Source of the DNA: Providencia sp.
Lineage (GTDB): Bacteria; Pseudomonadota; Gammaproteobacteria; Enterobacterales; Enterobacteriaceae
Direction: 5' to 3'
Assembly: GCF_003533305.1 (NCBI RefSeq)
Contig: NZ_DOEH01000017.1
Span: 1 to 25,051 of the forward strand
DNA length: 25,051 bases
Of the stretch, positions 1-8,700 are shown in pieces. The first letter of the stretch is position 1; each line of letters begins with the position of its first letter. The position numbers and the translations under genes were made by a program. Under the pieces are notes generated by a model, which saw only the letters and a program-made list of their open reading frames with translations, did not search any database and was not told the DNA's origin.

Positions 1-28
1 TGAATCAGGTCGTTGTTGCGAGGTGTGT

Positions 29-56
29 ATACTACGTTTTTCTTTTAGAAAGTCAA
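29..56 (-). promoter_or_regulatory. rRNA operon promoter P2
   Basis: Read on the minus strand, TTGACT (51-56) is the -35 box and TAGTAT (29-34) the -10 box, with a 16-bp spacer. The spacer length and the CACACC that follows match the P2 promoter of E. coli rrn operons. It drives transcription off the left edge, where the 16S gene should lie about 200 bases further on. The E. coli rrnD operon occupies exactly this place next to yrdA. The rRNA gene itself is not in the window. Confidence 0.85.
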
Positions 57-178
57 GTGGTTATTTTCAACTTTTTCTTTCTTCACACCTTAGTGTCACT
101 CACTTTTTCAAGTTTGGCTTAGGGTTTTCTTTTTCTAACCCTGACCACCGAAGTGGTTTGCCGTGACAACGGATGCGA

Positions 179-230
179 ATTATAGGGAGCTCTTAAAATT
201 ACACAACCTTTTTTTTAAAAAATAATACTG
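179..230 (-). promoter_or_regulatory. rRNA operon promoter P1 with UP element
   Basis: On the minus strand the -10 box is TATAAT (179-184) and the -35 box TTGTGT (201-206), with a 16-bp spacer ending in CTCCC, as in E. coli rrn P1. Immediately upstream (207-230) is an A/T-only tract of the UP-element type, which binds the RNA polymerase alpha C-terminal domain. Bases 231-360 are AT-rich and could hold Fis sites, but I could not assign one with confidence. P1 lies about 150 bp upstream of P2. The P1 leader (bases about 170 down to 57) can form hairpins described in the findings. Confidence 0.85.
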
Positions 231-373
231 TTTGCGGATAAAATCATCACTATGTGTTTTTTACTACCACAATGGTTATAAAAGAAGCTCAATTTTCTTT
301 ATACTTATAGTATTATTCTTTTCTTTCTAAGATATTAATCTTCATAGATTGATTTTCTTTTATGGTTACCAAT

Positions 374-919
374 ATGAATAAATTACTAAGACCTTATTTA
401 AATACTTATCCAACTATCACATCTACTGTGTTTATCGATCCGTCTTCCGTAATTATTGGGGATGTTCGCTTAGCAGATGACGTCAGTATCTGGCCTTTAT
501 CTGTATTACGCGGTGATGTTAACTATATTTCAATTGGTGCCCGTACAAATATACAAGATGGGTCTGTTTTACATGTCACTCACAAATCTTTAAATAACCC
601 TGAAGGTAATCCATTAATTATTGGAGAAGATGTCACCATCGGTCATAAAGTCATGCTTCACGGTTGCACAATCGGAGATCGAGTATTGGTTGGTATGGGC
701 TCTGTCATTATAGATGGTGCAATAATTGAAAATGATGTTGTCATCGGTGCAAATAGTTTAGTTACACAAGGAAAGAGATTGGAATCAGGCTACCTGTATA
801 TAGGTAGCCCTGCAAAAGCTGTTAGAAAACTCACAGACAAAGAACTCAATCATTTACGTTACTCAGCAAATAATTATGTTGAATGGAAAAACAACTATTT
901 GTCCTCTGACAACATATAG
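374..919 (+). CDS. yrdA: gamma-class carbonic anhydrase family protein YrdA
   Basis: Left-handed beta-helix (hexapeptide repeat) protein of the gamma carbonic anhydrase-like family, 181 residues from this start. The three histidines that bind metal in the family are present at about 67, 91 and 96 (in HVTHK and GHKVMLHG). The physiological substrate of enterobacterial YrdA is not settled. I chose ATG 374 because MNKLLRPY aligns end to end with the E. coli start (MSDVLRPY); an in-frame ATG at 362 would add four residues. Neither start has a clear Shine-Dalgarno. The gene is divergent from the rRNA promoter and its last 25 bases overlap the convergent yrdB. Confidence 0.92.
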   Translation: MNKLLRPYLNTYPTITSTVFIDPSSVIIGDVRLADDVSIWPLSVLRGDVNYISIGARTNIQDGSVLHVTHKSLNNPEGNPLIIGEDVTIGHKVMLHGCTIGDRVLVGMGSVIIDGAIIENDVVIGANSLVTQGKRLESGYLYIGSPAKAVRKLTDKELNHLRYSANNYVEWKNNYLSSDNI

Positions 920-1155
920 ACGTCATTTTCATCTTTGAGGCCTTGACCAATCAAAGCCTCAAACTCTTCTTCTAAATCCCAACGGTGACTTTGGAATAAA
1001 GCAAGTGCCGTTTCTTGCTTACCATAGCGACTATATAGAAACGACTCTGAAATAATACACTCCGATAGCATTCCGCTAATAAGTACAGGAAATCGCACTT
1101 TGCGTGCTAATGCATCCCATTCTTCTCTATCTGGAAATTGAATAGCCTGATTCAT
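895..1155 (-). CDS. yrdB: DUF1488 family protein YrdB
   Basis: Small protein of 86 residues in the DUF1488 family, of unknown function. It begins MNQAIQFPDREEWD and contains HRWDLEEE, both conserved with E. coli YrdB, followed by a variable C-terminus. Its ATG overlaps the aroE stop as ATGA, so translation is likely coupled to aroE at the end of the dprA-yrdD-tsaC-aroE-yrdB operon. The 3' end overlaps yrdA on the other strand by 25 bases. No membrane segment or signal peptide is visible. Confidence 0.92.
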   Translation of the reverse strand: MNQAIQFPDREEWDALARKVRFPVLISGMLSECIISESFLYSRYGKQETALALFQSHRWDLEEEFEALIGQGLKDENDVYMLSEDK

Positions 1156-1970
1156 ATCCTGAGCTCACGTTGTAATATCGATAAAACGGGTGCTATTTCG
1201 GGAAGAATGCCGTGCCATAGTTTAAATGCAAATGCAGCCTGCCCAACTAACATACCTAGCCCATCAGCCACTATTTTTGTTTTATGCTCACCTGCAAATG
1301 AAAGAAACGGTGTTAGCGTGTTTTGATAAAACATGTCATAACAAGCAACCTCTGAAGAAAAAATATCAGGGCTAATCTCTGGGATCTCTCCGTTCACACC
1401 TGAAGAGGTCGCATTAATAATAAGATCAAATTCAGCAGATGCGATCTGACAGATCTCCCGACCTTGAATATGACCAATTCCCGAAAATTGCTCAACTAAT
1501 CGTTCAACTTTGGAAAAAGTTCTATTCGTCAATGTGATATGACAACCATATTCTAAAAGAGGCAGCAAAGCACCTCGGGTTGCACCACCAGCGCCAATAA
1601 TTAAAATTTTACTATTTGAATGAATAAACTCGAGTCGTTGTAGATCTAACAACAACCCCATTCCATCGGTGTTATCGCCTAGCAAACGATGATCATCAAG
1701 CTTCATGATGGTGTTTACGGCGCCACAAATTTGAGCTCTATCTGTCAATTCTGAAACTAACTGGTATGCTCTTTCTTTAAATGGCAATGTAATATTTGCG
1801 CCTTTCCCACCCTGAGAGAAAAAATTTACGACATTCTGCTCAAAACTATCTATCGGTGATAAGATTTTTTGGTACTCGAGGGAAACGCCTATCTGCTCAG
1901 CAAACATTTGGTGTATCAATGGTGACTTACTGTGCTCAATTGGATTTCCAAAAACGGCAAACATTTCCAT
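1152..1970 (-). CDS. aroE: shikimate dehydrogenase (NADP+)
   Basis: Reduces 3-dehydroshikimate to shikimate with NADPH, the fourth step of chorismate and aromatic amino acid synthesis, in the cytoplasm. It has 272 residues, the same length as E. coli AroE. The shikimate-binding serines are in HSKSP (14 and 16), catalytic Lys65 is in LPFKE and Asp102 in NTDG. The NADP Rossmann loop GAGGATRGA lies at 126-134, and NRTFSK (149-154) is the phosphate-binding motif. The start follows AAGGATAATATTAA, a usable ribosome site. It lies 6 bases after the tsaC stop and shares ATGA with yrdB. Confidence 0.97.
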   Translation of the reverse strand: MEMFAVFGNPIEHSKSPLIHQMFAEQIGVSLEYQKILSPIDSFEQNVVNFFSQGGKGANITLPFKERAYQLVSELTDRAQICGAVNTIMKLDDHRLLGDNTDGMGLLLDLQRLEFIHSNSKILIIGAGGATRGALLPLLEYGCHITLTNRTFSKVERLVEQFSGIGHIQGREICQIASAEFDLIINATSSGVNGEIPEISPDIFSSEVACYDMFYQNTLTPFLSFAGEHKTKIVADGLGMLVGQAAFAFKLWHGILPEIAPVLSILQRELRI

Positions 1971-1976
1971 TTAATA

Positions 1977-2546
1977 TTATCCTTTACGATATAATTGCCC
2001 AGTCTTAGCATCTTTAATTTCAGATGGATTCTGTCGACCACCCACTAATCCATCAAGGACCGGAATGCTACCGTGAAATTGTTCAATAACATCATTAGTT
2101 GTTCTACAAGGCTCTAAACCACTTAAATTTGCACTTGTCGAAACAATTGGTTTTCCATATCGTTTACATAGCGCTTTAACTAATTCATGATCCGTGACTC
2201 GAACAGCTAAGGTATCAAATTTTCCCGTTAACCATTTTGGTGTGGTTGTTTTTGCTGGTATCACCCAAGTAACAGGTCCCGGCCAACTACTATACATGAC
2301 GTCCATTTGCGCATGGGTTAACTGGCTATCATCAACATAGTTTTTCAATTGCTCATAATTATCAGCAATAAGAATCAATCCTTTTTCCCATGGACGCTGT
2401 TTTAGTTCAAGTAGCTTATTAACCGCTTTCTCACTATCAGGGTCACATCCCAAGCCAAAAACCGCTTCGGTTGGATACGCAATAACTTCTTCTTGCTCAA
2501 GTGATGTAATAATACGTTCAATTGCAGGTGTAGATTTATTTTGCAT
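1977..2546 (-). CDS. tsaC: L-threonylcarbamoyladenylate synthase TsaC
   Basis: YrdC/Sua5-domain enzyme that makes threonylcarbamoyl-AMP from threonine, bicarbonate and ATP, the first step of t6A37 modification of ANN-decoding tRNAs. Length is 189 residues against 190 in E. coli. The signature [13 protein letters not shown] spans 24-36, the KxR nucleotide-binding residues are Lys49 and Arg51, and STSANLSG lies near 137. This is the short TsaC form, without the C-terminal Sua5 domain. It sits between yrdD (12-base gap) and aroE (6-base gap) in one operon. The start is supported by protein alignment; the ribosome site is weak. Confidence 0.97.
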   Translation of the reverse strand: MQNKSTPAIERIITSLEQEEVIAYPTEAVFGLGCDPDSEKAVNKLLELKQRPWEKGLILIADNYEQLKNYVDDSQLTHAQMDVMYSSWPGPVTWVIPAKTTTPKWLTGKFDTLAVRVTDHELVKALCKRYGKPIVSTSANLSGLEPCRTTNDVIEQFHGSIPVLDGLVGGRQNPSEIKDAKTGQLYRKG

Positions 2547-2558
2547 AGTTTTAACTCA

Positions 2559-3098
2559 TTATTTTTCTTGTGACTTACCACAACGTTTACTGGCACAACA
2601 TAATTTTACGCCCTGTCCGCCCTTTTTTTCCATCAATAATGGATATTCACAAAACTCACACTTTCCAGTAACTGGCTTATTATTAATTATAAATTGGCAG
2701 CTAGGATAATTATCACAAGCATAAAATGTCTTTCCAAACCTAGACTTACGCTGTAGCAAATTGCCTTTTTGACATTGAGGACAAGGGATCTTAGTTTCAT
2801 CCGGCTTATCAATTAATTCAGTATGCTCACAACTAGGATAATGACTACAACCAATAAACATACCAAATCGGCCTTGTTTTAAGACTAAATCATGTCCACA
2901 CTCAGGGCAGTTCTGCCCCTCTAATACTTTAACAATATGGCTTTCAGTTGCTGAACGTAATGGTCGCAAGTAATGGCACCCTGGATAACCAGAACAAGCC
3001 AGAAAAGGTCCATGAGCACTATTACGAATAACAAGTAACGCGCCACAATCAGGACAATATTCATTTTTTTCTGTATCAAAAGGCAATTGCTTTGACAT
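2559..3098 (-). CDS. yrdD: topoisomerase I-like zinc-ribbon protein YrdD
   Basis: A 179-residue protein made almost entirely of zinc ribbons like the C-terminal domain of topoisomerase I. Three repeats have the pattern CPxCG/Q...CxxYPxC (cysteines near 15/18/35/41, 64/67/83/89 and 106/109/126/132), followed by a fourth, more divergent ribbon starting CEFC and ending CCASKRC. The topoisomerase catalytic domains are absent, so it probably binds single-stranded DNA or RNA; the exact role is not known. The E. coli homologue occupies the same place upstream of tsaC. Here it follows dprA directly by 13 bases; smg, which separates them in E. coli, is missing. Confidence 0.92.
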   Translation of the reverse strand: MSKQLPFDTEKNEYCPDCGALLVIRNSAHGPFLACSGYPGCHYLRPLRSATESHIVKVLEGQNCPECGHDLVLKQGRFGMFIGCSHYPSCEHTELIDKPDETKIPCPQCQKGNLLQRKSRFGKTFYACDNYPSCQFIINNKPVTGKCEFCEYPLLMEKKGGQGVKLCCASKRCGKSQEK

Positions 3099-3111
3099 GA
3101 TTTTCTCTTAA

Positions 3112-4191
3112 CTAACTCAACCTTATGTACCCACCAGCAGTAGAGGTAATAATTCCATTTATTTCCATTTCAGTTAAAAGTGAAATTATTTGCGTTATTG
3201 GCATTTGCATCTGTTCTGCAATTACATCTACGGGTGTAGCTTGGTATCCCACCATACCTAAAATTTTATTTTCTGTCAGGTTAAACTCTGTAACGGGTAT
3301 ATCTTCTCCCACTAATTCTGATTGTAGCCAACTTAACTCACACTCTAAGTGCTGTATGATATCCTCTGGTTGAGCCAATAAGTAAGCGCCTTGTTGTAAT
3401 AACCAATGATTACCACTAAATGCAGTGTTTCCTAGCGGCGCAGGTAATGTGAAAAGATCTCTATTTTGTTCAATCGCATAACGTGCAGTTATCAATGATC
3501 CACTTTTCATACCCGCCTCAATAACCACAATTGCTTTACTTAGACCACTAATAATTCGATTGCGTCGTGGAAATTGTTTTGGCAAAGGAGGGGTATCAGG
3601 TAAGTATTCAGAAACAAGTAATCCCTCTTGTTTGATTTGTTCAGCTAAAGATATATGTTGTTTCGGATAAATATTTCCAAGTCCACTACCTAATACAGCA
3701 ATTGTATTACCGTGATTTGCAATTGCAGCTTTATGGCTCATTCCATCAATTCCTAAAGCAAGACCACTTGTAATCGTTAGCCCATAACTCACAAACTCTT
3801 TTACAAATATTTCTGTCCATTTTTGTCCATATTCACTCGCTTGACGACTTCCGATGATGGCAATTTGTGCTGTTGCCAATAATTCCTGTCTTCCTACTAT
3901 AAAAAGCACAAGAGGAGGGTTATGGATTTGTTTTAATAAAAATGGATATTGAGGATTACTAAATGTAATCATCTGATTTTCTTTATTATCTAACCATTTG
4001 AGAACTAAGTTAATTCGATGCGTTGACATATTCAAAAATTGTAAGCTTTGCATTTCATTCAAACCACATTTTTGCAAAGTCGTACAACTCATTCTATTTA
4101 ATTGTTTTAGCTTATTAATTATTTGTAATGCGTACTGGGGTAATACTTTATTTACCTGGGACATCCTTAGCCAAATTTCCTGCGCATTCAT
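3112..4191 (-). CDS. dprA: DNA-processing protein DprA (Smf)
   Basis: DprA/Smf family protein of 359 residues. In transformable bacteria DprA binds incoming single-stranded DNA and loads RecA; the role in Enterobacterales is poorly defined. An N-terminal helical region (1-75) precedes the Rossmann-like DprA core with AIIGSRQAS (111-119), SGLALGID (142-149), VLGSGL, PRRNRIIS (208-215) and SGSLITA (230-236). A C-terminal winged-helix-like region (about 300-359) follows. The start has a good site (AGGATGACAAAATG). It is the first gene of the minus operon and divergent from def across a 133-bp gap. Confidence 0.95.
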   Translation of the reverse strand: MNAQEIWLRMSQVNKVLPQYALQIINKLKQLNRMSCTTLQKCGLNEMQSLQFLNMSTHRINLVLKWLDNKENQMITFSNPQYPFLLKQIHNPPLVLFIVGRQELLATAQIAIIGSRQASEYGQKWTEIFVKEFVSYGLTITSGLALGIDGMSHKAAIANHGNTIAVLGSGLGNIYPKQHISLAEQIKQEGLLVSEYLPDTPPLPKQFPRRNRIISGLSKAIVVIEAGMKSGSLITARYAIEQNRDLFTLPAPLGNTAFSGNHWLLQQGAYLLAQPEDIIQHLECELSWLQSELVGEDIPVTEFNLTENKILGMVGYQATPVDVIAEQMQMPITQIISLLTEMEINGIITSTAGGYIRLS

Positions 4192-4324
4192 TTTGTCATC
4201 CTGACTTGTTTATTAGCATGTTCTTTGGTGAACAAATCATAACCAATACTGTCAATATGCTAGATAAATGTCTAGAATAGGCATTAATTCCCATTCACAT
4301 TTTTGGAAGCCGTTCGAAAAATCT

Positions 4325-4846
4325 ATGTCAGTATTAAACGTATTACATTATCCAGACGAACGCTTACGCACTATTGCAAAGCCAGTCGAAAAAATTGATG
4401 CCTCAATTCAACGTATAATCGATGATATGTTCGAGACTATGTATGAAGAGGAAGGTATAGGGCTTGCTGCAACTCAAGTTGACATCCACCAGCGAATTAT
4501 CGTTATTGATGTCTCTGAATCACGCAATGAGCGCCTTGTACTTATTAATCCTGAGCTGCTCGATAAATCAGGAGAAACAGGTATAGAGGAAGGCTGCCTT
4601 TCAATACCAGAACAACATGGGTTCGTCCCAAGAGCTGAACAGGTAAAAGTTCGAGCCCTAGACTACAATGGTGACTCATTTGAACTGGAAGCTGATGGGC
4701 TGCTAGCTATTTGTATCCAACATGAAATGGATCATCTTGTTGGTAAGTTATTCGTTGATTATCTATCTCCGCTAAAACGCCAGCGTATCCGTCAAAAAGT
4801 TGAAAAACTAGATAGAATAAAAGCAAAAGAAGCCAAGAATAGCTAA
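4325..4846 (+). CDS. def: peptide deformylase
   Basis: Iron-dependent enzyme that removes the formyl group from the N-terminal methionine of new proteins at the ribosome exit. All three family motifs are intact: GIGLAATQ (44-51), EGCLSIPE (89-96, metal ligand Cys91) and QHEMDHL (132-138, ligands His133 and His137, catalytic Glu134). Length is 173 residues. I chose ATG 4325 because [15 protein letters not shown] aligns with the E. coli N-terminus; the open frame runs upstream to 4268. A possible promoter (CTGTCA 4249-4254, TAGAAT 4273-4278, 18-bp spacer) lies ahead, but it is weak. def and fmt work in sequence and form one operon. Confidence 0.96.
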   Translation: MSVLNVLHYPDERLRTIAKPVEKIDASIQRIIDDMFETMYEEEGIGLAATQVDIHQRIIVIDVSESRNERLVLINPELLDKSGETGIEEGCLSIPEQHGFVPRAEQVKVRALDYNGDSFELEADGLLAICIQHEMDHLVGKLFVDYLSPLKRQRIRQKVEKLDRIKAKEAKNS

Positions 4847-4868
4847 TTAAATAAACAGGGAAAATTCT

Positions 4869-5816
4869 GTGTCAGAACCATTAAAAATTATCTTTGCAGG
4901 TACTCCCGATTTTGCAGCCAAACATTTGGCTGCATTACTTGAAACTAACCATCAAATTGTTGGTGTTCTTACTCGTCATGATAAACCGGCAGGTAGAGGA
5001 AAAAAACTCACGCCAAGTCCTGTTAAGATGCTAGCAGAAGAACATAAAATTCCCATCTTTCAGCCTATAACGCTAAAAGATACGGAGAACCAGCAGTGGA
5101 TTAAAGATAGAAATGCCGACTTAATGATTGTGGTTGCTTATGGCTTAATTTTACCACAAGCCGTTTTAGATATTCCTCGTCTTGGTTGCCTTAACGTCCA
5201 CGGTTCCTTACTACCTCGTTGGCGAGGAGCTGCACCAATTCAACGCTCTATATGGGCTGGCGACAATGAAACGGGTGTGACTATTATGCAAATGGACGCA
5301 GGTCTTGATACCGGTGATATGTTATATAAAACAACTTGCGCTATTACCTCCGATGATACAAGTGCAACACTATATGACAAATTAGCCATAACAGGACCTA
5401 AAGCACTTATTCATACTGTAGAAATGCTATCATCTGGTCATTGTATTCCAGAAAAACAGGATAATTCATTAGCAAATTACGCTGAAAAATTATCCAAAGA
5501 AGAAGCACGTATCGATTGGCGGCAACCAGCAGAGCATATTGAACGTTGTATCCGAGCATTTAACCCTTGGCCGATGAGTTATTTTATCGTTCAAGAGCAA
5601 CTAATCAAAGTTTGGCAAGCTGAAGTCATTACTGAAATACATAATAAGCAGCCTGGAACTATAATTAGCGCCGATAAAAAAGGAATTAGCATTGCCACTG
5701 GCAATGGAATTCTCAATATAACCCAGTTGCAACCTCCGGGAAAAAAAGCGATGAGCGCACAAGATTTATTAAATTCCCGTCGCGAATGGTTCACTCCTGA
5801 ACAACAGATAGACTAA
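4869..5816 (+). CDS. fmt: methionyl-tRNA formyltransferase
   Basis: Transfers a formyl group from 10-formyltetrahydrofolate to initiator Met-tRNA, so that translation can start. It has 315 residues, as in E. coli. The N-terminal formyltransferase domain carries [15 protein letters not shown] (109-123) with the likely catalytic Asn109 and His111, and Asp147 in GLDTGD. The C-terminal tRNA-binding domain starts near 208. The start is GTG, supported by AGGGAAAATTCT upstream and by full-length alignment of [17 protein letters not shown]. It lies 22 bases after def. Downstream, a 72-base gap with two competing hairpins separates it from rsmB. Confidence 0.97.
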   Translation: MSEPLKIIFAGTPDFAAKHLAALLETNHQIVGVLTRHDKPAGRGKKLTPSPVKMLAEEHKIPIFQPITLKDTENQQWIKDRNADLMIVVAYGLILPQAVLDIPRLGCLNVHGSLLPRWRGAAPIQRSIWAGDNETGVTIMQMDAGLDTGDMLYKTTCAITSDDTSATLYDKLAITGPKALIHTVEMLSSGHCIPEKQDNSLANYAEKLSKEEARIDWRQPAEHIERCIRAFNPWPMSYFIVQEQLIKVWQAEVITEIHNKQPGTIISADKKGISIATGNGILNITQLQPPGKKAMSAQDLLNSRREWFTPEQQID

Positions 5817-5857
5817 TTTATCTACAAAATTGCCTGTAGATAAACTCAGGCAATTTT
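5817..5857 (+). promoter_or_regulatory. overlapping alternative hairpins in the fmt-rsmB gap
   Basis: Two perfect inverted repeats overlap here. Hairpin 1 pairs TTTATCTACA (5817-5826) with TGTAGATAAA (5835-5844), 10 bp with an 8-base loop. Hairpin 2 pairs AAAATTGCCTG (5826-5836) with CAGGCAATTTT (5847-5857), 11 bp with a 10-base loop, and ends in a short T run. The left arm of hairpin 2 is the loop of hairpin 1, so both cannot form fully together. The layout resembles an attenuator, or a simple fmt terminator with an anti-terminator. Function is inference; the inverted repeats are seen directly. Confidence 0.6.
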
Positions 5858-5888
5858 CATTCAGAAACTAAAAGACACACCTTCTCTT

Positions 5889-7175
5889 ATGAAAAATACA
5901 TATAATTTACGCAGTATTGCGGCGACTGCCATTAGCCAAGTACTTGATAATGGACAATCACTAAGTGCAGTGCTTCCCGAGCTACAACGAAATATAAATG
6001 ATAAAGATAAATCTTTATTACAAGAGATTTGCTTCGGTGTCTTAAGATATCTACCTAAACTTGAATGGTTTATTAGCCAATTAATGGAAAAACCATTAAC
6101 TGGGAAACAAAGAACCTTACATTACTTAATTATGGTTGGTATTTATCAACTACTTTATACCCGAATCCCAGCACATGCTGCATTAGCTGAAACTGTAGAT
6201 GGAGCGGTTGCACTAAAGCGCCCTCAGTTAAAAGGACTTGTAAATGGTGTACTACGATCTTTTTTACGCCAACAAGTACAATTAGAAGAGCGCAATGAAA
6301 ACAATAATAGCCAATATTTACATCCAAGTTGGTTATTAAAACGCTTACAAGATGCATATCCTAATGAATGGCAATCAATTGTAGATGCTAACAATCAGCG
6401 TCCACCTATGTGGTTAAGAGTCAACTCTCAATACCATAGCGCAAAGCAATACCTTGAATTACTAGAACAAGTTGATATTTCAGCACAACTACATCCTTCA
6501 CGCCCTAGTGCTATCTGCTTAGATGAACCAACCCCTGTATCAAAATTACCTGGATTTGAAGATGGTTGGTCAACAGTTCAAGATGCTTCAGCTCAAGGCT
6601 GTGCAGAACTTCTTCAGCCAAAAAATAATGAAAATATTTTAGACCTCTGCGCTGCACCTGGAGGTAAAACAACTCACATTCTAGAATTAGCGCCCAAGGC
6701 CAATGTGCTTGCAGTCGATATTGACGAATTTCGTCTAAAACGAGTTAAAGAAAATCTAAAACGACTAAAACAGCATGCAACCGTAATTGAAGGCGATGGA
6801 ACTAAACCGGAACAATGGGCTGATGGACAACTGTTTGACAGAATTTTACTTGATGCACCATGCTCAGCGACTGGTGTTATAAGACGTCATCCTGACATCA
6901 AATGGCTAAGACGTGATTCTGATATAAATGAACTTGCACAACTACAATCTAAGATTTTAGAATCAATTTGGCCATACCTTAAACCTAACGGAACACTTCT
7001 TTATGCAACATGTTCTGTGCTCCCTGAAGAAAATAGTCTACAAGTTCAAAATTTTCTCGCTAAACACTCAGACGCGAGCCTAAATGATGGAACTGAAGCC
7101 GGATTGCAAATACTGCCGAGCACCACTGGTGGTGATGGATTTTTTTATGCCCGCTTGGTAAAACAGGCACAGTAA
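5889..7175 (+). CDS. rsmB: 16S rRNA m5C967 methyltransferase RsmB
   Basis: SAM-dependent enzyme (Fmu/Sun, NOL1/NOP2/sun family) that methylates C967 of 16S rRNA. It has 428 residues against 429 in E. coli. The N-terminal NusB-like RNA-binding domain covers about 1-140. The methyltransferase domain carries the SAM loop [15 protein letters not shown] (251-265), [15 protein letters not shown] (322-336) with Cys325, and [10 protein letters not shown] (373-382) with the nucleophile Cys375. The start codon has no recognisable Shine-Dalgarno (CACACCTTCTCTT precedes it), and the upstream gap holds competing hairpins, so expression may be adjusted at this junction. trkA follows after 33 bases. Confidence 0.97.
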   Translation: MKNTYNLRSIAATAISQVLDNGQSLSAVLPELQRNINDKDKSLLQEICFGVLRYLPKLEWFISQLMEKPLTGKQRTLHYLIMVGIYQLLYTRIPAHAALAETVDGAVALKRPQLKGLVNGVLRSFLRQQVQLEERNENNNSQYLHPSWLLKRLQDAYPNEWQSIVDANNQRPPMWLRVNSQYHSAKQYLELLEQVDISAQLHPSRPSAICLDEPTPVSKLPGFEDGWSTVQDASAQGCAELLQPKNNENILDLCAAPGGKTTHILELAPKANVLAVDIDEFRLKRVKENLKRLKQHATVIEGDGTKPEQWADGQLFDRILLDAPCSATGVIRRHPDIKWLRRDSDINELAQLQSKILESIWPYLKPNGTLLYATCSVLPEENSLQVQNFLAKHSDASLNDGTEAGLQILPSTTGGDGFFYARLVKQAQ

Positions 7176-7208
7176 CAGGCGATAAATTCTCACATATAGG
7201 AATATGCA

Positions 7209-8585
7209 ATGAAGATCATTATTCTAGGTGCCGGACAAGTTGGCGGTACACTCGCTGAAAATTTAGTTGATGAGAACAATGATATTACTGTCGTTGACAC
7301 CGATGCGGATCGATTACGTCAACTTCAAGATCAATTTGATCTACGAGTTGTCAATGGCCATGGCTCTCATCCCAGAGTCCTTAGGGATGCAGGAGCAGAA
7401 GATGCTGATATGCTAGTTGCTGTCACTAACTCTGACGAAACGAATATGATTGCATGCCAAATTGCATATAGCCTCTTTAATACGCCTAATAAAATTGCCC
7501 GTATTAGAGCTACTGAATATATACGTGAAGCCGATAAATTATTTCTGCCTGAGCAAATTCCAATTGACTATTTAATTTCTCCTGAGCAATTAGTCATCGA
7601 TTACATCTACAAGCTCATTCAGTACCCTGGCGCACTTCAAGTTGTTAACTTTGCAGAAGGCAAAGTCAGTATTGTTGCGGTCAAAGCCTACTATGGCGGC
7701 TCACTCGTTGGTAATGCTCTTTCTAGTTTACGCGAACACATGCCCCACATTGATACTCGTGTTGTCGCTATATTTCGCCAAGATAGACCGATACGTCCTC
7801 AAGGCTCGACAATTATTGAGGCAGGTGATGAAGTCTTTTTCGTCGCATCAACTCAACATATTCGAGCCGTTATGAGTGAACTTCAACGACTAGAAAAACC
7901 TTACAAGCGTTTAATGATAGTTGGTGGTGGTAATGTTGGTGCGGGATTAGCTAAACGACTCGAAAAAGATTATAGCGTCAAATTAGTCGAACGAAACCAA
8001 CAAAGGGCAACTGAACTTGCCGAGTTGTTACATGACACAATTGTTTTTTATGGTGATGCATCTGATCAAGAATTATTAACTGAAGAACATATCGAGCAAA
8101 TGGATGTGTTTATTGCCGTAACTAATGATGATGAAGCAAATATTATGTCAGCAATGCTAGCTAAAAAAATGGGCGCGAAAAAAGCAATGGTACTGATACA
8201 ACGCTCCGCTTATGTTGAATTAGTTCAAGGTGGCGTAATTGATATTGCGGTATCACCTCAACAAGCAACAATTTCTGCCTTATTAAGTCATGTCAGAAAA
8301 GCAGATATAGTAAGTGTTTCGTCATTAAGAAGAGGTGTTGCTGAAGCAATAGAAGCTATTGCCCATGGTGATGAAAATACATCCAAGGTTGTTGGTAAAA
8401 AAATATCAGAAATAAAACTACCACCTGGCACTATTATTGGTGCAATAGTAAGAGAAGATGAAGTTATTATTGCGAGTGATTACCATATTATTGAGCAAGG
8501 GGATCACGTCATCATGTTTATTACAGATAAAAAATATGTACCCGATGTCGAAAAACTATTCCAACCTAGCCCTTTCTTTTTATAG
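7209..8585 (+). CDS. trkA: Trk potassium uptake system NAD-binding protein TrkA
   Basis: Peripheral membrane regulator of the TrkH/TrkG potassium channels, with 458 residues as in E. coli. It contains two RCK modules in tandem. The first Rossmann NAD(H) loop is GAGQVGG (7-13) and the second GGGNVGAG (239-246); each is followed by a TrkA_C domain (about 140-225 and 370-455). There is no membrane segment, as expected. It is the last gene of the def-fmt-rsmB-trkA run in E. coli too. The start has AGGAATATGCA upstream. The TrkH/TrkG subunit genes are not in the window. Confidence 0.97.
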   Translation: MKIIILGAGQVGGTLAENLVDENNDITVVDTDADRLRQLQDQFDLRVVNGHGSHPRVLRDAGAEDADMLVAVTNSDETNMIACQIAYSLFNTPNKIARIRATEYIREADKLFLPEQIPIDYLISPEQLVIDYIYKLIQYPGALQVVNFAEGKVSIVAVKAYYGGSLVGNALSSLREHMPHIDTRVVAIFRQDRPIRPQGSTIIEAGDEVFFVASTQHIRAVMSELQRLEKPYKRLMIVGGGNVGAGLAKRLEKDYSVKLVERNQQRATELAELLHDTIVFYGDASDQELLTEEHIEQMDVFIAVTNDDEANIMSAMLAKKMGAKKAMVLIQRSAYVELVQGGVIDIAVSPQQATISALLSHVRKADIVSVSSLRRGVAEAIEAIAHGDENTSKVVGKKISEIKLPPGTIIGAIVREDEVIIASDYHIIEQGDHVIMFITDKKYVPDVEKLFQPSPFFL

Positions 8586-8608
8586 TAATAAGAAAAAGTA
8601 ATAAATAT

Positions 8609-8638
8609 TTGCAGCATAATTATTTTAGATACTATAAT
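8609..8638 (+). promoter_or_regulatory. putative mscL promoter
   Basis: TTGCAG (8609-8614) and TATAAT (8633-8638) are separated by 18 bp in the 115-base gap between trkA and mscL. The -10 box is perfect. The predicted start would leave a leader of about 55 bases before the mscL ATG. In E. coli mscL is induced by RpoS, but no specific RpoS signature was required for this call. Confidence 0.55.
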
Positions 8639-8700
8639 TTGTTAATCACATACATACTTTGTAGCAATTGAGTTACTTATTCAGGTTAAGGGGTCATCAA

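Noticed and set aside
231..360. Possible Fis sites or a small gene upstream of yrdA
   Set aside because: The stretch is AT-rich but no 15-base segment fits the Fis consensus well enough, and no frame with a ribosome site is present.
4268..4324. Longer N-terminus of peptide deformylase
   Set aside because: The family starts MSVLxVLxxPDERLR at 4325; the extension has no homology and may overlap a promoter.
8581..8608. AGTAATA direct repeat after trkA
   Set aside because: Two short copies in AT-rich intergenic DNA, with no structure or conservation evidence to separate them from chance.
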